Source of the DNA: Hanleya hanleyi
Lineage: Eukaryota > Mollusca > Polyplacophora > Lepidopleurida > Hanleyidae
NCBI GenBank assembly: GCA_036873755.1
Contig: JAVTVY010017291.1
Location: 1 to 64,000, forward strand
DNA length: 64,000 nucleotides
Reading direction: 5' to 3'
The translations under genes were made by a program, and so were the position numbers. A model generated the notes under the pieces. The model had not been told where the DNA came from, searched no databases, and saw only the letters and a program-made list of their open reading frames with translations. This document shows positions 22,501-34,464 of this stretch, in pieces (the stretch's first letter is position 1; each line of letters begins with the position of its first letter).

Positions 22501-23625
22501 TCATTGTTTGATTTGTGTCAGAAGCCTAAAACTTGGCATGATGTTAGCTATTGGTGTCTCCGTCATGTTCCATTTAATGTTTTGGGGTGTAGACCACAAT
22601 GTCCACGTCATCTGTGAAGTCATTGATGACGTCATCAGTAGGAGTAGTAGCCAAAGTGGGCATTTGAGAGGTGTGAGGGAAGGTGTCTGGGGTAGAGATG
22701 GTCCATCCGTGGTCCGAATGGACCGTGTGGTGTGTCCACTTGTAGCTCTCTGCATGTAGACGACGAATGGTATGGTGTTTGTTGGAAGTCGCATTGTGCT
22801 ACGCATGCGCAGTTGCTCAGTAGTAACAAAAGGTGTCATTTTGGACGTGGGAAATGACATGTTTGGGCAATCAAGGGACCCATCTTTGATCCAAATGGAC
22901 CGGCTGGGGTATCCTAGTGAAGCTTTCGTGCGGTAGAGTCAGACTGACGTGTTTTTGAGTGGAAGTCGCGCCAATCTGCGCATGAGCAGTTGGGGTGTAG
23001 TAAGTAAAGTGACCATTCTGGAGGTGCGCAGAGAGATATTTGAGCGATTGAGGGACCATTCTTGGTCCGAATGCGTCGTGTGAGGTGTTAAAGTGAAGCT
23101 CTCGCTGTGCCGACCACGAGTTGAGGGATGTTCTCGTTGTCTGCGACGTCCTTGGTGACGTCATCAGTAGGAGAAGTATCCAAAGTGGTCATTTTGGGGG
23201 TATGAAGGGAGGTTTTTGGGCTAGAGATGGATCATCCGTGGTCCGAATGGACCGTGTTTTGTGTCATCTTGTAGCTCTCTGCATTTAGACAACGAATGGT
23301 ATGGTTTTTGTTGGACGTTGCATTGTGCTACGCATGCTCAGTTGGGCAGTAGTAACACCAAGATGTCATTCAGGGCGTGCGTGGGAGTGTGTTTGAGCGA
23401 TTGAAGGACCATTCTTGGTCCGAATGCGTCGTGCGAGGTGTCATTGTGAAGTCCTTGGTGTGTAGACCACAACTTGAGGGATGTCCGCGCCATCTGTGAC
23501 GTCATTGGTGATGTCATCAGTGGGAGTAGTAGCCCAAGTGGGCATTTTGGGGGGTGTGAAGGAAGGTGTTTGGGGTAGAGATGGACCATCCGTGGTCCAA
23601 ATTGTCCGTGAGGCGTGCCCAACCC
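22500..23625 (+). repeat. Long-period tandem repeat (R2), about three diverged units
   Basis: Shared landmarks in order are TAGACCACAA, a CATCTGTGA...GTCAT block with TGACGTCATC, AGTAGGAGTAGTAGCC, TGGGGTAGAGATG, CCATCCGTGGTCCGAATG, TTGTAGCTCTCTGCAT and TGCTACGCATG. The TGACGTCATCAGT-type landmark is at about 22627, 23155 and 23509, so units are about 350-530 bp with internal deletions. The same block is found at 57776-58275. Open frames over it are repeat artefacts. Confidence 0.75.
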
Positions 23626-23656
23626 CCATCTTAAAGCATGAACGCACTAACGATGG

Positions 23657-23735
23657 TGAGTGAGTGAGTGCGCGTGCGCGCGTGTATGTGTGAGTGTGTG
23701 AGTGGGAGAGTGTGTATGTTTGTGTGTGAACATCG
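23657..23735 (+). repeat. (GTGA)n / (GTGT)n microsatellite
   Basis: Impure run of GTGAGTGAGTG, GCGCGTGCGCGCGTG and GTGTGAGTGTGTGAG. Confidence 0.9.
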
Positions 23736-23807
23736 TTCTTAGCCGTCTTTCGGAAGTCATGGAGGTTCTGAAGAGCCGTACTTTTCTGTCGCTGTAAGAC
23801 AGAACTG

Positions 23808-24092
23808 TCATGGCCACAGCGTCAGGGTCAATGGAACAAAGACCATTGCGAGGTCCACGAGCCGTCGCTGGTTCCGGCGTGAGCGCTCGTGCTCCATATC
23901 CCAAGCATCACAGATGGCTTTCATAGTCCAGTAGTGGTGGGAGATAGCACACATCGCCATTGAGTCGACTCTGTCGAGGACCGCTTCTGTGAACTCTTCC
24001 AGGATCTTGCATCGCCCATCGTTGTCGTCGCCATCTGCAAACATGGACCGAACCACTGTTCGGTAACCCATGAGTGAGTTAACCATGGTCAC
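23808..24092 (-). other. Unidentified coding-like frame downstream of zinc-finger relic
   Basis: 94 codons from an ATG (MTMVNSLMGYRTVVRSMF), with a charged, helix-like middle (GRCKILEEFTEAVLDRVDSM; then AWDMEHERSRRNQRRLVDL). The overlapping frame to its 3' side also looks protein-like (SYSDRKVRLFRTSM), so a frameshift near 23830 is possible. Its composition is unlike the flanking repeats. It lies about 400 bases 3' of the zinc-finger relic on the same strand and may be part of the same dead gene. Family not recognised. Confidence 0.3.
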
Positions 24093-24483
24093 ATGCTGTA
24101 AAATGCGAGTGGCATAGAGATGGGTCTACGTCATGGCTCTGCAACAGATGGAATGGGGGTGTGGGGTCCAGAGGGACATGTTTTATAGGCGATGTCACAC
24201 ATGTGCGCTTATACGTAGCTCTACGGGTCCGTGATAAATACTATTCCTATTGGTTAGTCCAATAAGAGCACAGCAACAACACGGATTACAGGCCAATCAT
24301 TGTATTATCCCCTCCACCACAGCTCCTCCACGCTGGGGGAACCGCTCTAGGTGTGTTTACAATTCACTTATGTTATTGTCCGTGTCTTGGCCGCATAGTC
24401 GGCTGCTCCTGTCAAATCAGAACCTAATCGTGCTGATCTCAGACTGCTCTTGTCCAATCAGAAGCTGACCCTGAGAACAAGTA

Positions 24484-25008
24484 TTAGTATAAGTCATGGA
24501 TGGAACACAACATGGAATACAAACTGTGGATGTCTTTCGGATCGATGGGGCCCAACTGACTGGAGTCTGAAGACTCGACCGCAATGTTGGCATTCATGAC
24601 TGGGTGCCTTATGGAACGACCGTTGATGTCACTGTAAATTATCCTTACGACTAAATGAATTCCTGCAGATCGAACATGTATACTCGCCAACAGGACCTTG
24701 AGAAGTAGACTCATGGATGGAGTCAAACGCCACGGCACCCTCAACCCTCAAGCGTGCATGTCCATGGATTACACTTTGATGAGATCTCAACTGACTGTAG
24801 TCTGGAGCGTTGTCCACAGGCTCCACATTGGATGCCTGGATTTCTCATGGAGAAACCGTTCATGGCACTGTAAACTACTCAGGCGATTAAATGTATCCCC
24901 GCAGGTCTCGCAGATGTACTGGGCAGTAGCATCGTGGATTTTAGACTCATGGCGTTGTAAGTCGTGCAAGAGTGTAAAGAACTTGGAGCAAGTGGTACAC
25001 GAGAACAT
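24484..25008 (-). pseudogene. C2H2 zinc-finger gene fragment, duplicated and decayed
   Basis: From an ATG at 25008 the frame gives two intact classical fingers: FSCTTCSKFF...LQRHESKIH (Cys4, Cys7, His20, His25) and YICETCGDTF...LQCHERFLH (Cys33, Cys36, His49, His54). It then loses frame. A second unit about 235 bases on repeats the same DNA (marker CAACTGAC at 24553 and 24788) and carries another finger start, EYTCSICRNSFSRKDNLQ, that runs into a stop. Between them, RSHQSVIHG looks like a finger that lost its cysteines. Frameshifts and stops make this a relic of a tandem finger array. It is nested in the MFSD6-like intron on the same strand; no linked effector domain is visible. Confidence 0.7.
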
Positions 25009-25212
25009 CGTGGCGTAAGTGGTTGAACGAATAAGTGCTGAAAGAGTCCAAACGTTTGCTTTGATAGTGCGCTAGATGGCGATCTATTTTTAGCACAACC
25101 GGTTTCGACGAAAATTCCGGTATACCGCCACTTTCATCAACCTTCCCTACAAAAGAATTCCCATACGTTGTTCTCGCCACCAATCACCGTCCTGCCTGTC
25201 CACACTTGATTC

Positions 25213-25262
25213 ATGTGTGGGTGTGTGTGTGTGCGTGTGTGTAGGAGGGCGTGTGTGTACAC
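25213..25262 (+). repeat. (GT)n microsatellite
   Basis: GTGTGGGTGTGTGTGTGTGC and continuing GT-rich sequence. Confidence 0.9.
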
Positions 25263-25369
25263 GTATAAACCGAAAGGTGAGGACCAAAGTTTGAATTCTT
25301 ACTATTTTCTGAGGACCGCCGTTGCTACAAGATCCAGAAAGTGGTCCTTCTTTTTCTTATTAAAATGCG

Positions 25370-25880
25370 TTTCGTTTTGCAGCCATCTTGAATACGACTG
25401 TCATTTTACCGTAAACGATAAAGTTTATTCGGAGCAGGAATTATTTGCTTGGCTTCAGCCCATTGCATTAAGTGCACAATACAGACATAATCCTTTACGC
25501 ATTGTATGATGATTTACCACTAATTTGGCCATTATCATGGCCGCCATTTTGAATTCGGCGGCCACCTTGGAAAATAATTTCACAGATCTTTCTTGAAAAC
25601 GGACTAGAGCATTAATAACAAGCATCGCTGCAAGTTTCATGACCTAGGCTAAAACAATAAACAGTATTATTATCATATTGCTGTATTGGGCCATTATATT
25701 GGCGACCATCTTGACTTTGGCGGCCATATTGGAAAAATTGGGTGGGTCCTTATCAGAAAATGGTCAGGACATCTTTGGCTACTAGCATGCCAAGTTTCAT
25801 GCTTTTACCTCGAAGTGCACAATTCGGCTAGTTTTGTGCACGATATTGCTCCACTGCATATCTTCCAGTATCCACAATAA
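25370..25880 (+). repeat. Dispersed repeat with ATGGCCGCC blocks, copies 2 and 3
   Basis: Two successive partial units: ATGGCCGCCATTTTGAATTC at about 25540, then GGCGACCATCTTGACTTTGG at about 25702. Each is followed by a GCAAGTTTCATG or GCCAAGTTTCATG block, and the second ends CCTCGAAGTGCACAA. Inverted relative to 22180-22500. Confidence 0.5.
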
Positions 25881-26110
25881 ATGAACTCCACGTTTTTTTT
25901 TTAATAAACTGAACACCCGAAAAAGCCTGAATACAACATTTGCTAGAGTGTGCACCCTCACACGATTTGCGATCAAACCTAAGAACTGTTTTGAGAAACA
26001 CTCGATTTCTTTGCAAATGTGCGTACGACAGGCTTGAGACCGACTTCCATCGAACGATGACTCTATGAAACAAGACCTGAAGGGAACAGCGTATGCGCAT
26101 TGCTGCAGAT

Positions 26111-26660
26111 AACCCTATCTGGTCTGGACTTTTTTTGATCTGTCCAAGCCTGCTCTGGGGCCGAAATGCCCCCCGCCCCCTCCCTATAATTATTTTTTTA
26201 CCCCATGAGCTAGGGAGCTGAAGCTTAACACACTATACCCTTGGGTCAAGCTCTACCAGAAAATGTAAAAAATGTCCAAGATGGCCGCTTGCTGTCGTTA
26301 CAGTGACGTCATTTTCAAAAAGGGCATTTTTGGACGAGTTTTCGATCACATTTTCCGAATTTATTATTTATGCAATTTCTCGGCAAAAACTGCATTATAG
26401 ATTAGTAGATATTAATGTGATGTGAAATAAAATAGTTTTTGTCCACTTTTCCTCGCGGAAAAGCAGAAATATTGAAGACATATGACGAAAACATCACTTT
26501 TCTTGTAAACCACGTGGCCGCTATCTTGAATTTACCCTTGATCCTCTGCTCGGGGGGTTATTTCAGCAAATAGGCTGAAAATGACCCTAATATGATAAAC
26601 TATAAATTTTGTTGTCGTTCCGGAGATAGCGCAAAACCTTTTGGTAGGGGGGCCAACTGT
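26111..26660 (+). mobile_element. piggyBac-type MITE family 1, 3'-truncated copy
   Basis: The left end TAACCCTATCTGGTCTGG is intact except for the TTAA. Internal blocks follow: CAAGATGGCCGCTTGC, CAGTGACGTCATTTTC, ACGTGGCCGCTATCTTG, TTTTGGTAGGGGGGCC. The right terminus is missing. Confidence 0.8.
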
Positions 26661-27654
26661 AGCGTGTCCGCACTAGATACGTCAGCGTTGAGGTGAAGGT
26701 GAAAGTGAAAGTAAACGTTAGCATTCTGGCGAGCACCATGTGATGCTATCAAAAACGTCGCTTCTGTTGCATCGCCTGGAATAAGGATAACGTCTCTGCC
26801 CACGCAGCCTCACCTTCGTGTACAAATATGTTTGCGCCCATTTCCTCGGAATGCTTTTAAACAGATTTTCATCATTTATTTTTAAAAGATGATAGGGTTA
26901 TATAGATATTTTACTGTTTATTTATAGATATATTTACTGTGCAACATTTTCGATTTCTGGTAGTTTTTTCACATCTCTGAGCTTTATTGAAGCGTCCATT
27001 CAGTCACCACTTTTCAATTACTTTTTTTTCTTTTGATATACAATAACTTTAAAACGTATGTGCGTCACCATCCGGAGGCAATGCATTTTTGTTTGTTACA
27101 GGCACCAGATACTGAAATATATACTAGTCGTCAGGCAATGCTGCATTTGTCTATTAGACTTGTACTATAAACCAGAACTTTAGATATTGAACAGGAAATT
27201 TTCTCACAGGGATACACATTTAGATTGCCGTTTAAGGATATCAACAAAAATGGAAAGTTGATATTCTTTAAGTCGTGTATTACGCGTCTAGAATCCAAAC
27301 ATCATTCAAAACGTCTTGACGAATTTCATGCTTGATCTCTAAATATCTAAATTACAGTTTACAGACTGGCTAAAACGGTTTTATTCCGGAGGATAACATA
27401 ATGTCTATGGTAGCAGGAGCAACACAGTTACTCTGGTCCAACTGACCACTGTCGAGTACTTTCAAAATTCAACTATATAACTTTATCTTTATTTACCACG
27501 AAACCAAGATGAGTTTGAGAAATTGTTTAAAAAATTTTCTCAAATGTATGGATAATAATTGATAATATTTAACAATATGTTCATGGTAACCTTTCTTTGC
27601 CTTCACATGAGATTCTGCATTGAATGGATATGGACCGTATTAACTAACGTACTT
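26661..27654. other. No gene seen
   Basis: AT-rich. A good pyrimidine tract and AG (TTTTTGTTTGTTACAG at about 27090) is followed by 22 open codons, but no donor or partner exon was found. Confidence 0.35.
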
Positions 27655-27985
27655 CAAGATCCTCATGGTGTTGGTATGAACACACTCAATCAAAGCGTGA
27701 CTGAGGTACATCATTCTCTAGATGAGGATTTCACAACGAAAATCATATGGATTGAAGCTACTGATCAGCGATACGGCTTTGATGTTTTTGGAATATCATG
27801 GTATCTTGCCAGCATCATTGAAAGCTGTTGACCGCTCCGCTCTTTCAGAAAAATGGTCTATATGTATGCATACTAAGACTTTTTTTCTTTAAATTTAGTT
27901 ATACGAATTAGGACTTTGGATTATGGGCGTCGAAACGACGGCTGAATGTTGAATTACGGAGTGTCTCCCGTATTGTGTATAATTT
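27655..27985 (-). mobile_element. Repeat family C copy, inverted
   Basis: CAATCAAAGCGTGACTGAGG, ACTGATCAGCGATACGG, GAAAGCTGTTGACCGCT, ACTTTGGATTATGGGCG and ACGACGGCTGAATG are in the reverse order of 29055-29385. Confidence 0.75.
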
Positions 27986-28894
27986 AGATTGACCGAAAGT
28001 CATGCAATGGAATGGTGATGGGGTTTTTTTTCCACCGCCTACATTCCAGATATCGCATATGGATAAACTTTTGTATTGCGTTTAACTATTGCATTCTCAT
28101 TTTTACATAATAATCTGCAACCATAACAACGTGTACCTGACTAACCCTTTAGTTAACTAATAGCCCCATGTTAAACGATAACGTGATAATGCGAGAACAG
28201 TTTGCGCAAGCTGTTTTTGATCATTTTGACGTAGATTTCGTGATAGGATGACAATGATTAACTACGCTATATATTGATAATCAGAACATACGTAATGGGG
28301 TTGAATTAGACCGCAGGTGGTGTATTGCTAATGTTTCAAGCCATACAATATGGCGATAAGGTACTACTACATTACATGGATTGCTACATACAATGGTATG
28401 CGCTAAAATATCCATATAATCTTTTTTTGTAATATTATTTAACATTTTATCCACAAACTTCCGATTTCGTGTGGTATAGTTCTTTACTAAGAATATTGAA
28501 ATGACACCACTGGCAATACAGAACGCGGGTCACAATTGACATGGTTTGTGATAAAAATTTAGGCCGCCAATAAATGACCAATAAATCGCTATTAGACATG
28601 TATAATTTTAGGTCTGGTATATATTCATATGGATTCAGTTTCATATTCTGAACTTTTCTCTCTCTATAGTGTCGTGGCATGGCAATAGTCCACGATTGAA
28701 AGGTCGTTATATTTTGTCGGATTTAGCAAAGTCTTCAAAAGTCTATAACCAAAAATATATTTTTAAATCGACGATAACTATTTTGACTTGAACATGCTGA
28801 AGTTGCAAAGATTATCATAAATGTTAGCTTATTCATCCTTTCTTGGAATACTAGGAATGCTTCTTCAATATTATCATATTTACATCAGTTAAAA

Positions 28895-28990
28895 AAACGC
28901 CCCATGTTAGTCTGTCCTGGGCTATTTGGGATGTACCTGGGGGGAGGGGGCGGATGTGTCCCTACCTTTTTGAACTGGGGATAACTAGCA
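28895..28990 (+). mobile_element. piggyBac-type MITE family 1, end fragment
   Basis: GTCCTGGGCTATTTGGG, GTACCTGGGGGGAGGGGGCG and a later ACTTTATACACA block resemble the left 80 bases of 36824-37385. Short and diverged. Confidence 0.45.
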
Positions 28991-29054
28991 TAACTTTATA
29001 CACATGTACTATATTTTCTTAGTTCTCAAGCCCAATGACATTACAAGCGCCTGG

Positions 29055-29385
29055 TCATTCATAATTCAGCCGTCGTCCATTAAAGAATATCCGCGTCCAT
29101 AATCCAAAGACATATTCCATATTTCATATAACAGTATTACCACCAAATTCAATAGGCTAGTTTCCTGAAAGAGAGAAGCGGTCAACAGGTTTTCCAAAAA
29201 TATCAAATCCGTATCACTGATCAGCAATTCTTGATCCATAATATTCGTTGTAAGGTCGTCATCTATAGAATGATGTATCTCAGTCACGCTTTGATTGCGC
29301 CTATTCATATGACCACCATGAGGATGTAGAAGTACATGGGTTTATACGGCACCTAGCCCCGGGCTAAGCGGAATTAGACACATGT
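29055..29385 (+). mobile_element. Repeat family C, near-complete copy
   Basis: From GCCGTCGTCCATTAAAGAAT through GCGTCCATAATCCAAAGAC, GAGAGAAGCGGTCAACAGG, TCACTGATCAGC and GTATCTCAGTCACGC to GGCACCTAGCCCCGGGC. The 80-codon minus frame over it is shared only in pieces with other copies. Confidence 0.75.
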
Positions 29386-30524
29386 TACGAAACATAACGC
29401 CATAGATCGTGCACGCTACACTCGTATTTTTCTATCAGCATGCGATATTTATCAACAAATTTAAGAAAATTTGAGTGGAGGCGCTTTTTCCATAGCACAC
29501 ATGTATAAAATTATCACCAGTTTAAAATACATGTAGTCTCGTGGGGGGAAATAGGGCAGAGTGAAAGTACGCAACCCAGTAGCTTATCAACTGAAGTCAC
29601 CAATTCTACATTTGAAATACTCTGCGATATGGGAAGATCTCAGTAAAGTTGAGCCATTTAACTTTGCCAGTGATACCGTCATTTATCTCCCACTGGCAAA
29701 TCGTGCGTACTGTTGCATATGTGCTGTTGTCGACAAAAAAAATAGTAGCATGCACAATACTCGTAATATGCAGATGTATATGTGCAGTGCGCCAACACGG
29801 TGCACTACGGTGCAATTCGATTCTCTCGCGTGATATTTCTCACAGACTTACCACAGGCACCCCTGTTGACAACCAGCGTTGAACAATACAATTCAAGTTG
29901 AGCTGATTGTTTAACCTGAGGGAATCATGAATAAAGACAGTCCGTTCTAACGACCGAAGAGAGCTCACACCTCAGGCGAAAACTCGAATCAGAGTAATTT
30001 CATCAAACAAAATGTATTCATGAGCAAACATATTCTGTATAGCGATTTGTTCATATTAGGACTAGGTTCGTATAAATGCATGCGACGCATGTTCGGGTAA
30101 ATATCACCAGATATTTACCTGAACATCAATACCTGTTACTAATACACAGCTTCGGCCAAGCAGGAGCACCTGTGACGTTATTTCACGCTAGCTCATCAAG
30201 CGAAATTGCATAGTAGTTTCTCTATCAAATTGTCAATACGCATAGGTGGCCGAGAATGGAACATCAAACTCACTGAACGCAATCTCAGTTCCTTTTGTCT
30301 GATTCGGTTTTAAGCTGCCATAACAAATGAAAGGCTGGTCGACTATCGACATCTAGATCGCATATCGACATATTGATGCTAACAATTCTGCAATAAGGGA
30401 CACCAGTTGTAAATTGTTGAGATATGTATAACGAATTGGGAAAAGATCATATAAAAGTTGGACACGCTGGAACTGAAAGTAGATATGTGTTTTAATTGAC
30501 ATGATTTTACTAAAATTGTCCTAA
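29386..30524. other. No confident gene; small stem-loop
   Basis: Includes a hairpin at 30091-30124 (GTTCGGGTAAATAT against ATATTTACCTGAAC). Open frames at 29561-29882 on both strands carry no motif. Confidence 0.35.
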
Positions 30525-30725
30525 TGCACGCGTCGGCATCATTGAAAACTGTCGACCGATTTTCTCTTGCAGAACACTAGCCTACGTTTATCTATACTAT
30601 AATTGTCTGTTTTGAATTTGGGGCTAATTCTGTTACATGTAATATGGAATAGGTCTTTGGATTATGAACGCAGATGTTCTTTAATGGGCGACGGCTGATT
30701 AATGAATGACCGACCAGGTGCTTGT
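30525..30725 (-). mobile_element. Repeat family C, partial copy
   Basis: GCATCATTGAAAACTGTCGACC, TCTTTGGATTATGAACGC, TTCTTTAATGGGCGACGGC and GACCGACCAGGTGCTTGTAA, in the same order as 27655-27985. Confidence 0.7.
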
Positions 30726-31007
30726 AATTTCCCGGAAGATCAATGCCATCTTTTACGTTCAACATGGGTTACGACTGTATAGTTCTAGAACGAGAGTATC
30801 TTGGGGTTTCCAGATGCCGTATTAAAACTAAAATCGCTATTATATTGGCAGCATTTCAACTATTTATCAACGCGCATTTCAGCGTTTTAATTCTAGATAG
30901 ATAGTATGGCACAAAAATTAATGACCGAGTTTCTCGTGTAGTATTTAATTTCATGCCGAGCATCTCCTATCTGAAATTATTTGTGAACTGTCCGTAAGCT
31001 TATTTAA

Positions 31008-31210
31008 CCCTATTAGGCCTCGGTGGGCAGTTGTGACTCTTACCAATCTAGACACTTCCTGACTTTGGGTAAACTAAGAGCAGTGGATGGGGGGGTAAAG
31101 GTAAATGGCGGCTATGTGGGGTACAAGAAAAGTGCTAGGGTTTTTTTGCTGTTTTTCCGCGTGGAAAAGTAGATAATCAGAGAATAGTTTCATCCCATAA
31201 ATCAGTAATA
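31008..31210 (-). mobile_element. piggyBac-type MITE family 1, truncated copy
   Basis: TTAA at 31004-31007, then CCCTATTAGGCCTCGG, the ATGGCGGCTATGTGGGG block and the TTTTCCGCGTGGAAAAG block. The distal end is missing. Confidence 0.7.
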
Positions 31211-32120
31211 TTCCATTGCATGAAGCCAAGTAACATATTTGTGATCTCCCATGGGGGATACATGAGCGAGTAATTTCATTGGTTGGTGGCGATTTGATTG
31301 ACTAATTTGAACCAATGAAAAGCTACAACTACCGGAACTACTTCACCATAGAATCGTCTGCCCCAGTTGTTTATTCAACATGGCGACCATAACGTAAAAA
31401 TTGGCGATCTTGTCAAAATTGATGACAAAGTGCCATACAATCTTTGCGAAACGTAACGCCATATATCTTGCACGCTACGCCCACATTTTGCTATCATCAA
31501 CGATACGTTTCGACACATTCGAGGAACTTTGAATGGAGGCGCTCAGTGGTATAGCCATGTTTTATAAGTTTCTACGGTACTGTTTTGTGACGTTGATTAA
31601 ACTCGTACTAGCAGAGAGGGATAGTTTACGATATCGAAGTTTTAGTCTCTCTTGCCGTAAATTTGACGGATAGAGAAGACCCGCTTCATTTAATAGACAT
31701 ATAGGTCTGAATATGATGTTCCGTTAGGGCCATCTGTAATTTTTTTTTCAAATCCAGTATAGGTGGATATCATTTGTATAGCGATTTCCCACAGTGAGAA
31801 TATCTGTATAGCGTTTGGTGAGAAGGAATATGTTTTGAAATGTGCGGTTTTTGAAAGTGTCTGCATATAGTCATATTCAATAACTCTTTGTTTTGACTAA
31901 TATTATTGTAAAATAGCTTATTCACTGGACGCAAATGCACACGGTCCAACGCCGATCTAATGTTTTGCTATCTACTCCGCATACTGTCGTGTCGGTTAAC
32001 ATCCCGTGCCATATGCATAGCGGGCTGTGGACTCAGATAATACAAACATATCCATTGTGATGTGGTACTTTAGAATAAAGTGGTTTCAGAATGCAAAAAT
32101 AAAAACTGAATTAAACTTAC

Positions 32121-32893
32121 GCTACACCGTGTCCTAATGCTCCCCAGGCGCGAATTCGTCCATACAATTTGTAGTTTTCTGATCCTAGAGTCTCGAGGGT
32201 TATAGCATGCTGAATCACATCAGTGCTGACGGCGAAATATTCTCCACAGAATACCAGCAAACATATACATACAAGAATGTACATCAAGTTGTCAATCTGA
32301 AACATCCATTGGCAACTCACGTATAGGTATCTGTCTTCGACAACGGTAAAACTGTAGTTTTGAGGCGAGTAAGCGTGCGTTTCGTCGTCCGCACCAGCCC
32401 CGTGCGTCAGTTGAGTGATGTTAGTTAAGCTGCCCATGGACTGAACTGGACACTTATTAGACGTTGGTGATACGGGGATCAAACTCATTCCAAACACAAA
32501 CAACAAGTACAGGGCTGAATAGGCAACCATGGCCGTCTTTTTGCTCAGGAACTTTCCGGTGATGTACGGAGAAGCCATGCCTGCAACAATCCCTCCTACT
32601 GGTCGAAAGAAAAGTATAATTCCTATCTGGTCCGGATTCATGCCACTGTGTTTCAAAAACAAAGGCATAAATGAAGTTGTAACTCCGAATGATGCGAAAT
32701 ACGAGAAGAAGCTAACTTTACAAGGGAGCAAGGCGCAGATGTTAGTAGAAGTACCATCCTTTTGATTGTCAACTGACTCCTTATCTTTCATTGTTAAAGT
32801 TTGTTCCTCGTCGTATGTGTACGACGTCCAGGTTTCTGCTGCATTTGTGTCAATCGCGTTGGGGTTTTCGGTATAAATATCTTCTGTATTCAT
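32121..32893 (-). CDS. MFSD6-like MFS transporter, coding exon 1
   Basis: 257 full codons plus two bases, from ATG at 32893 to a donor GTAAGT at 32120-32115. Residues 1-56 are acidic and cytosolic-like. Membrane segments follow at about 58-80 (SFFSYFASFGVTTSFMPLFL), 89-110 (GIILFFRPVGGIVAG), 119-140 and 202-222. A long loop at about 141-200 carries possible N-glycosylation sites (NIT 158, NYS 179). LKHSGMNPDQIGII and the closing YKLYGRIRAWGALGHGVA are the typical MFSD6 pattern (GLxxxQIGxI after TM1; YGxxRxWGxxGxG before TM5). The split last codon (GC) is completed by the exon at 1012-1162. The family is related to bacterial nucleoside/H+ symporters; animal substrates are not settled. The upstream promoter is not identifiable by eye. 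Confidence 0.88.
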
Positions 32894-34040
32894 GGTTCAA
32901 CTAACTAATCCAGACGGGTTATCGCAATGTCGTTATTGTTACTGCGATAGACAGGGAATCATAAATATTACACCAGCGTATGATGGTTCACAAACCCGAC
33001 ACTTCTCACATACGCTTCTGTTGAATATATATCATCCAAGTAAACACAAACCAATAAATTTAAATTCAAGCTATTTTTTTTTCTAATGAAACCAATCTAG
33101 CAAGAAGATCAACAGCTCACAACTGAGAGAGATACCTCAGGGGTAAACTGGAGTGATACTAACTTAGACATAAATGTATCCTTGTGATAGAACATTCAGT
33201 ATTAAAATCAGACCGTTGAGAATGAAAGCGCATTCATATCCGTATTCAGACGTGTTGTGAGTTCATCCCTTTTTTAACAATGCATACATGCACTCATACA
33301 TACAGATGTATGCATAAATAACCGCATGTTCTATCAAACTGCTCCCATGAAATTACATGTAGGCAGCCACGCAAGGCCTGTCAGGCATTTACATGTAATT
33401 TCTTCTCAGTACACTTGTCAATGTACATTGCGTCGGATACACAGTGGCGGTGGATTTATTCAATTATCCCGCTAAATGTTACGTTGGGCTCAACAATATT
33501 ATTGCATTGCCCAAAGAAAGAAAAAGACATGAAGGAACTGAAATTCTCACAATTCTCCACTTTCATTCTCTCTTGTAAAAGCCTCGTGTGTCTGTGACTC
33601 AGCTACTATTTAAAAGGAAGTACAGTGACAACCACCACCAAAGCAAATGAGCTGTAAGCATGAAAACGGGTTAATTATCCTAGTAATTCAGTAATACAGG
33701 ATACATACACAAATAGTGCAATTTGTGTGCAGATTGTATAGTGACCGTTTATTCTTTCATTATTCGTGTTATCTGGGCCTAACGAGTTATTTATAGAAGC
33801 ACATTCTAATTGTTAATCAAAATACTTAAAGTACTGATGTCGGGTTTACTTGAATTGTATTCACTGTGGCGTTTAAGGTATAGTAATGTAGAAATGCATA
33901 GATAATTGGAAGCATAAGCTGTGATAACTGTGGCAAATAATAGTATGTTGGCCGATGCAAAGTCTATACTGTTCCAGAGAAACTCCCATTTTGTGATATG
34001 CAGTAGTTTACTGTGTATGGTTCAATTTTTTTTCTTTCAG
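32894..34040. other. 5' flank of the MFSD6-like gene
   Basis: Presumed 5' UTR, upstream intron or promoter. No TATA box or CpG-rich block stands out near the ATG. No other gene seen. Confidence 0.35.
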
Positions 34041-34106
34041 TTCAATACCTGTTTCAACACCTGTTTCAAACTCCTGTTTTCAATACCTGTTTCAACTCCC
34101 GTTTTC
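34041..34106 (+). repeat. Short tandem repeat (TTCAAxxCCTGTT)n
   Basis: Four to five copies of a 14-17 base unit: TTCAATACCTGTT, TTCAACACCTGTT, TTCAAACTCCTGTT, TTCAATACCTGTT, TTCAACTCCCGTT. The overlapping Phe/Thr/Cys-repeating frame is a by-product. Confidence 0.85.
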
Positions 34107-34419
34107 AGCAAAATAGATCAACTCAAGATTGCAACTCAAATAGAATGGAAAGGCAAATTTTAAAAGAAATTGGAACGATCAACTTTACTGCGATAATGTT
34201 CACATTATCAAGTTAAATGCACAAGCTACCGTGCATTGTAAATATGTTTATGACTGTCAGACAGAAGAACGATACTTTTTTATGAATGTTGTAAGGGGCA
34301 TCAAATGAGAACAGTCTCCGGGCAGGAGATCAAAACTACACATGTGCAGAAGAAAAAAGAAAAACTGAAGAGTGATACTAATGTAGGGTTTAAAAACTGA
34401 ACCAGCAAGCGTCAGGCCC

Positions 34420-34464
34420 GACATTCAGTATTGGGCAGTCGTCCATTAAAGAATATATCGTATC
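34420..34464 (+). mobile_element. Repeat family C fragment, interrupted by a SINE
   Basis: ACATTCAGTATTGGGCAGTC and GTCCATTAAAGAATAT match the family's first terminal block, then similarity stops where the SINE begins. Confidence 0.5.

Noticed and set aside
29852..29915. 64-bp minus-strand exon between CCCTCAG and GTAAGTCTG as an MFSD6-like exon
   Set aside because: Splice signals are good, but its phase would break the frame into 1012-1162 and its sequence lacks membrane-segment character. It could belong to something else, with no support.
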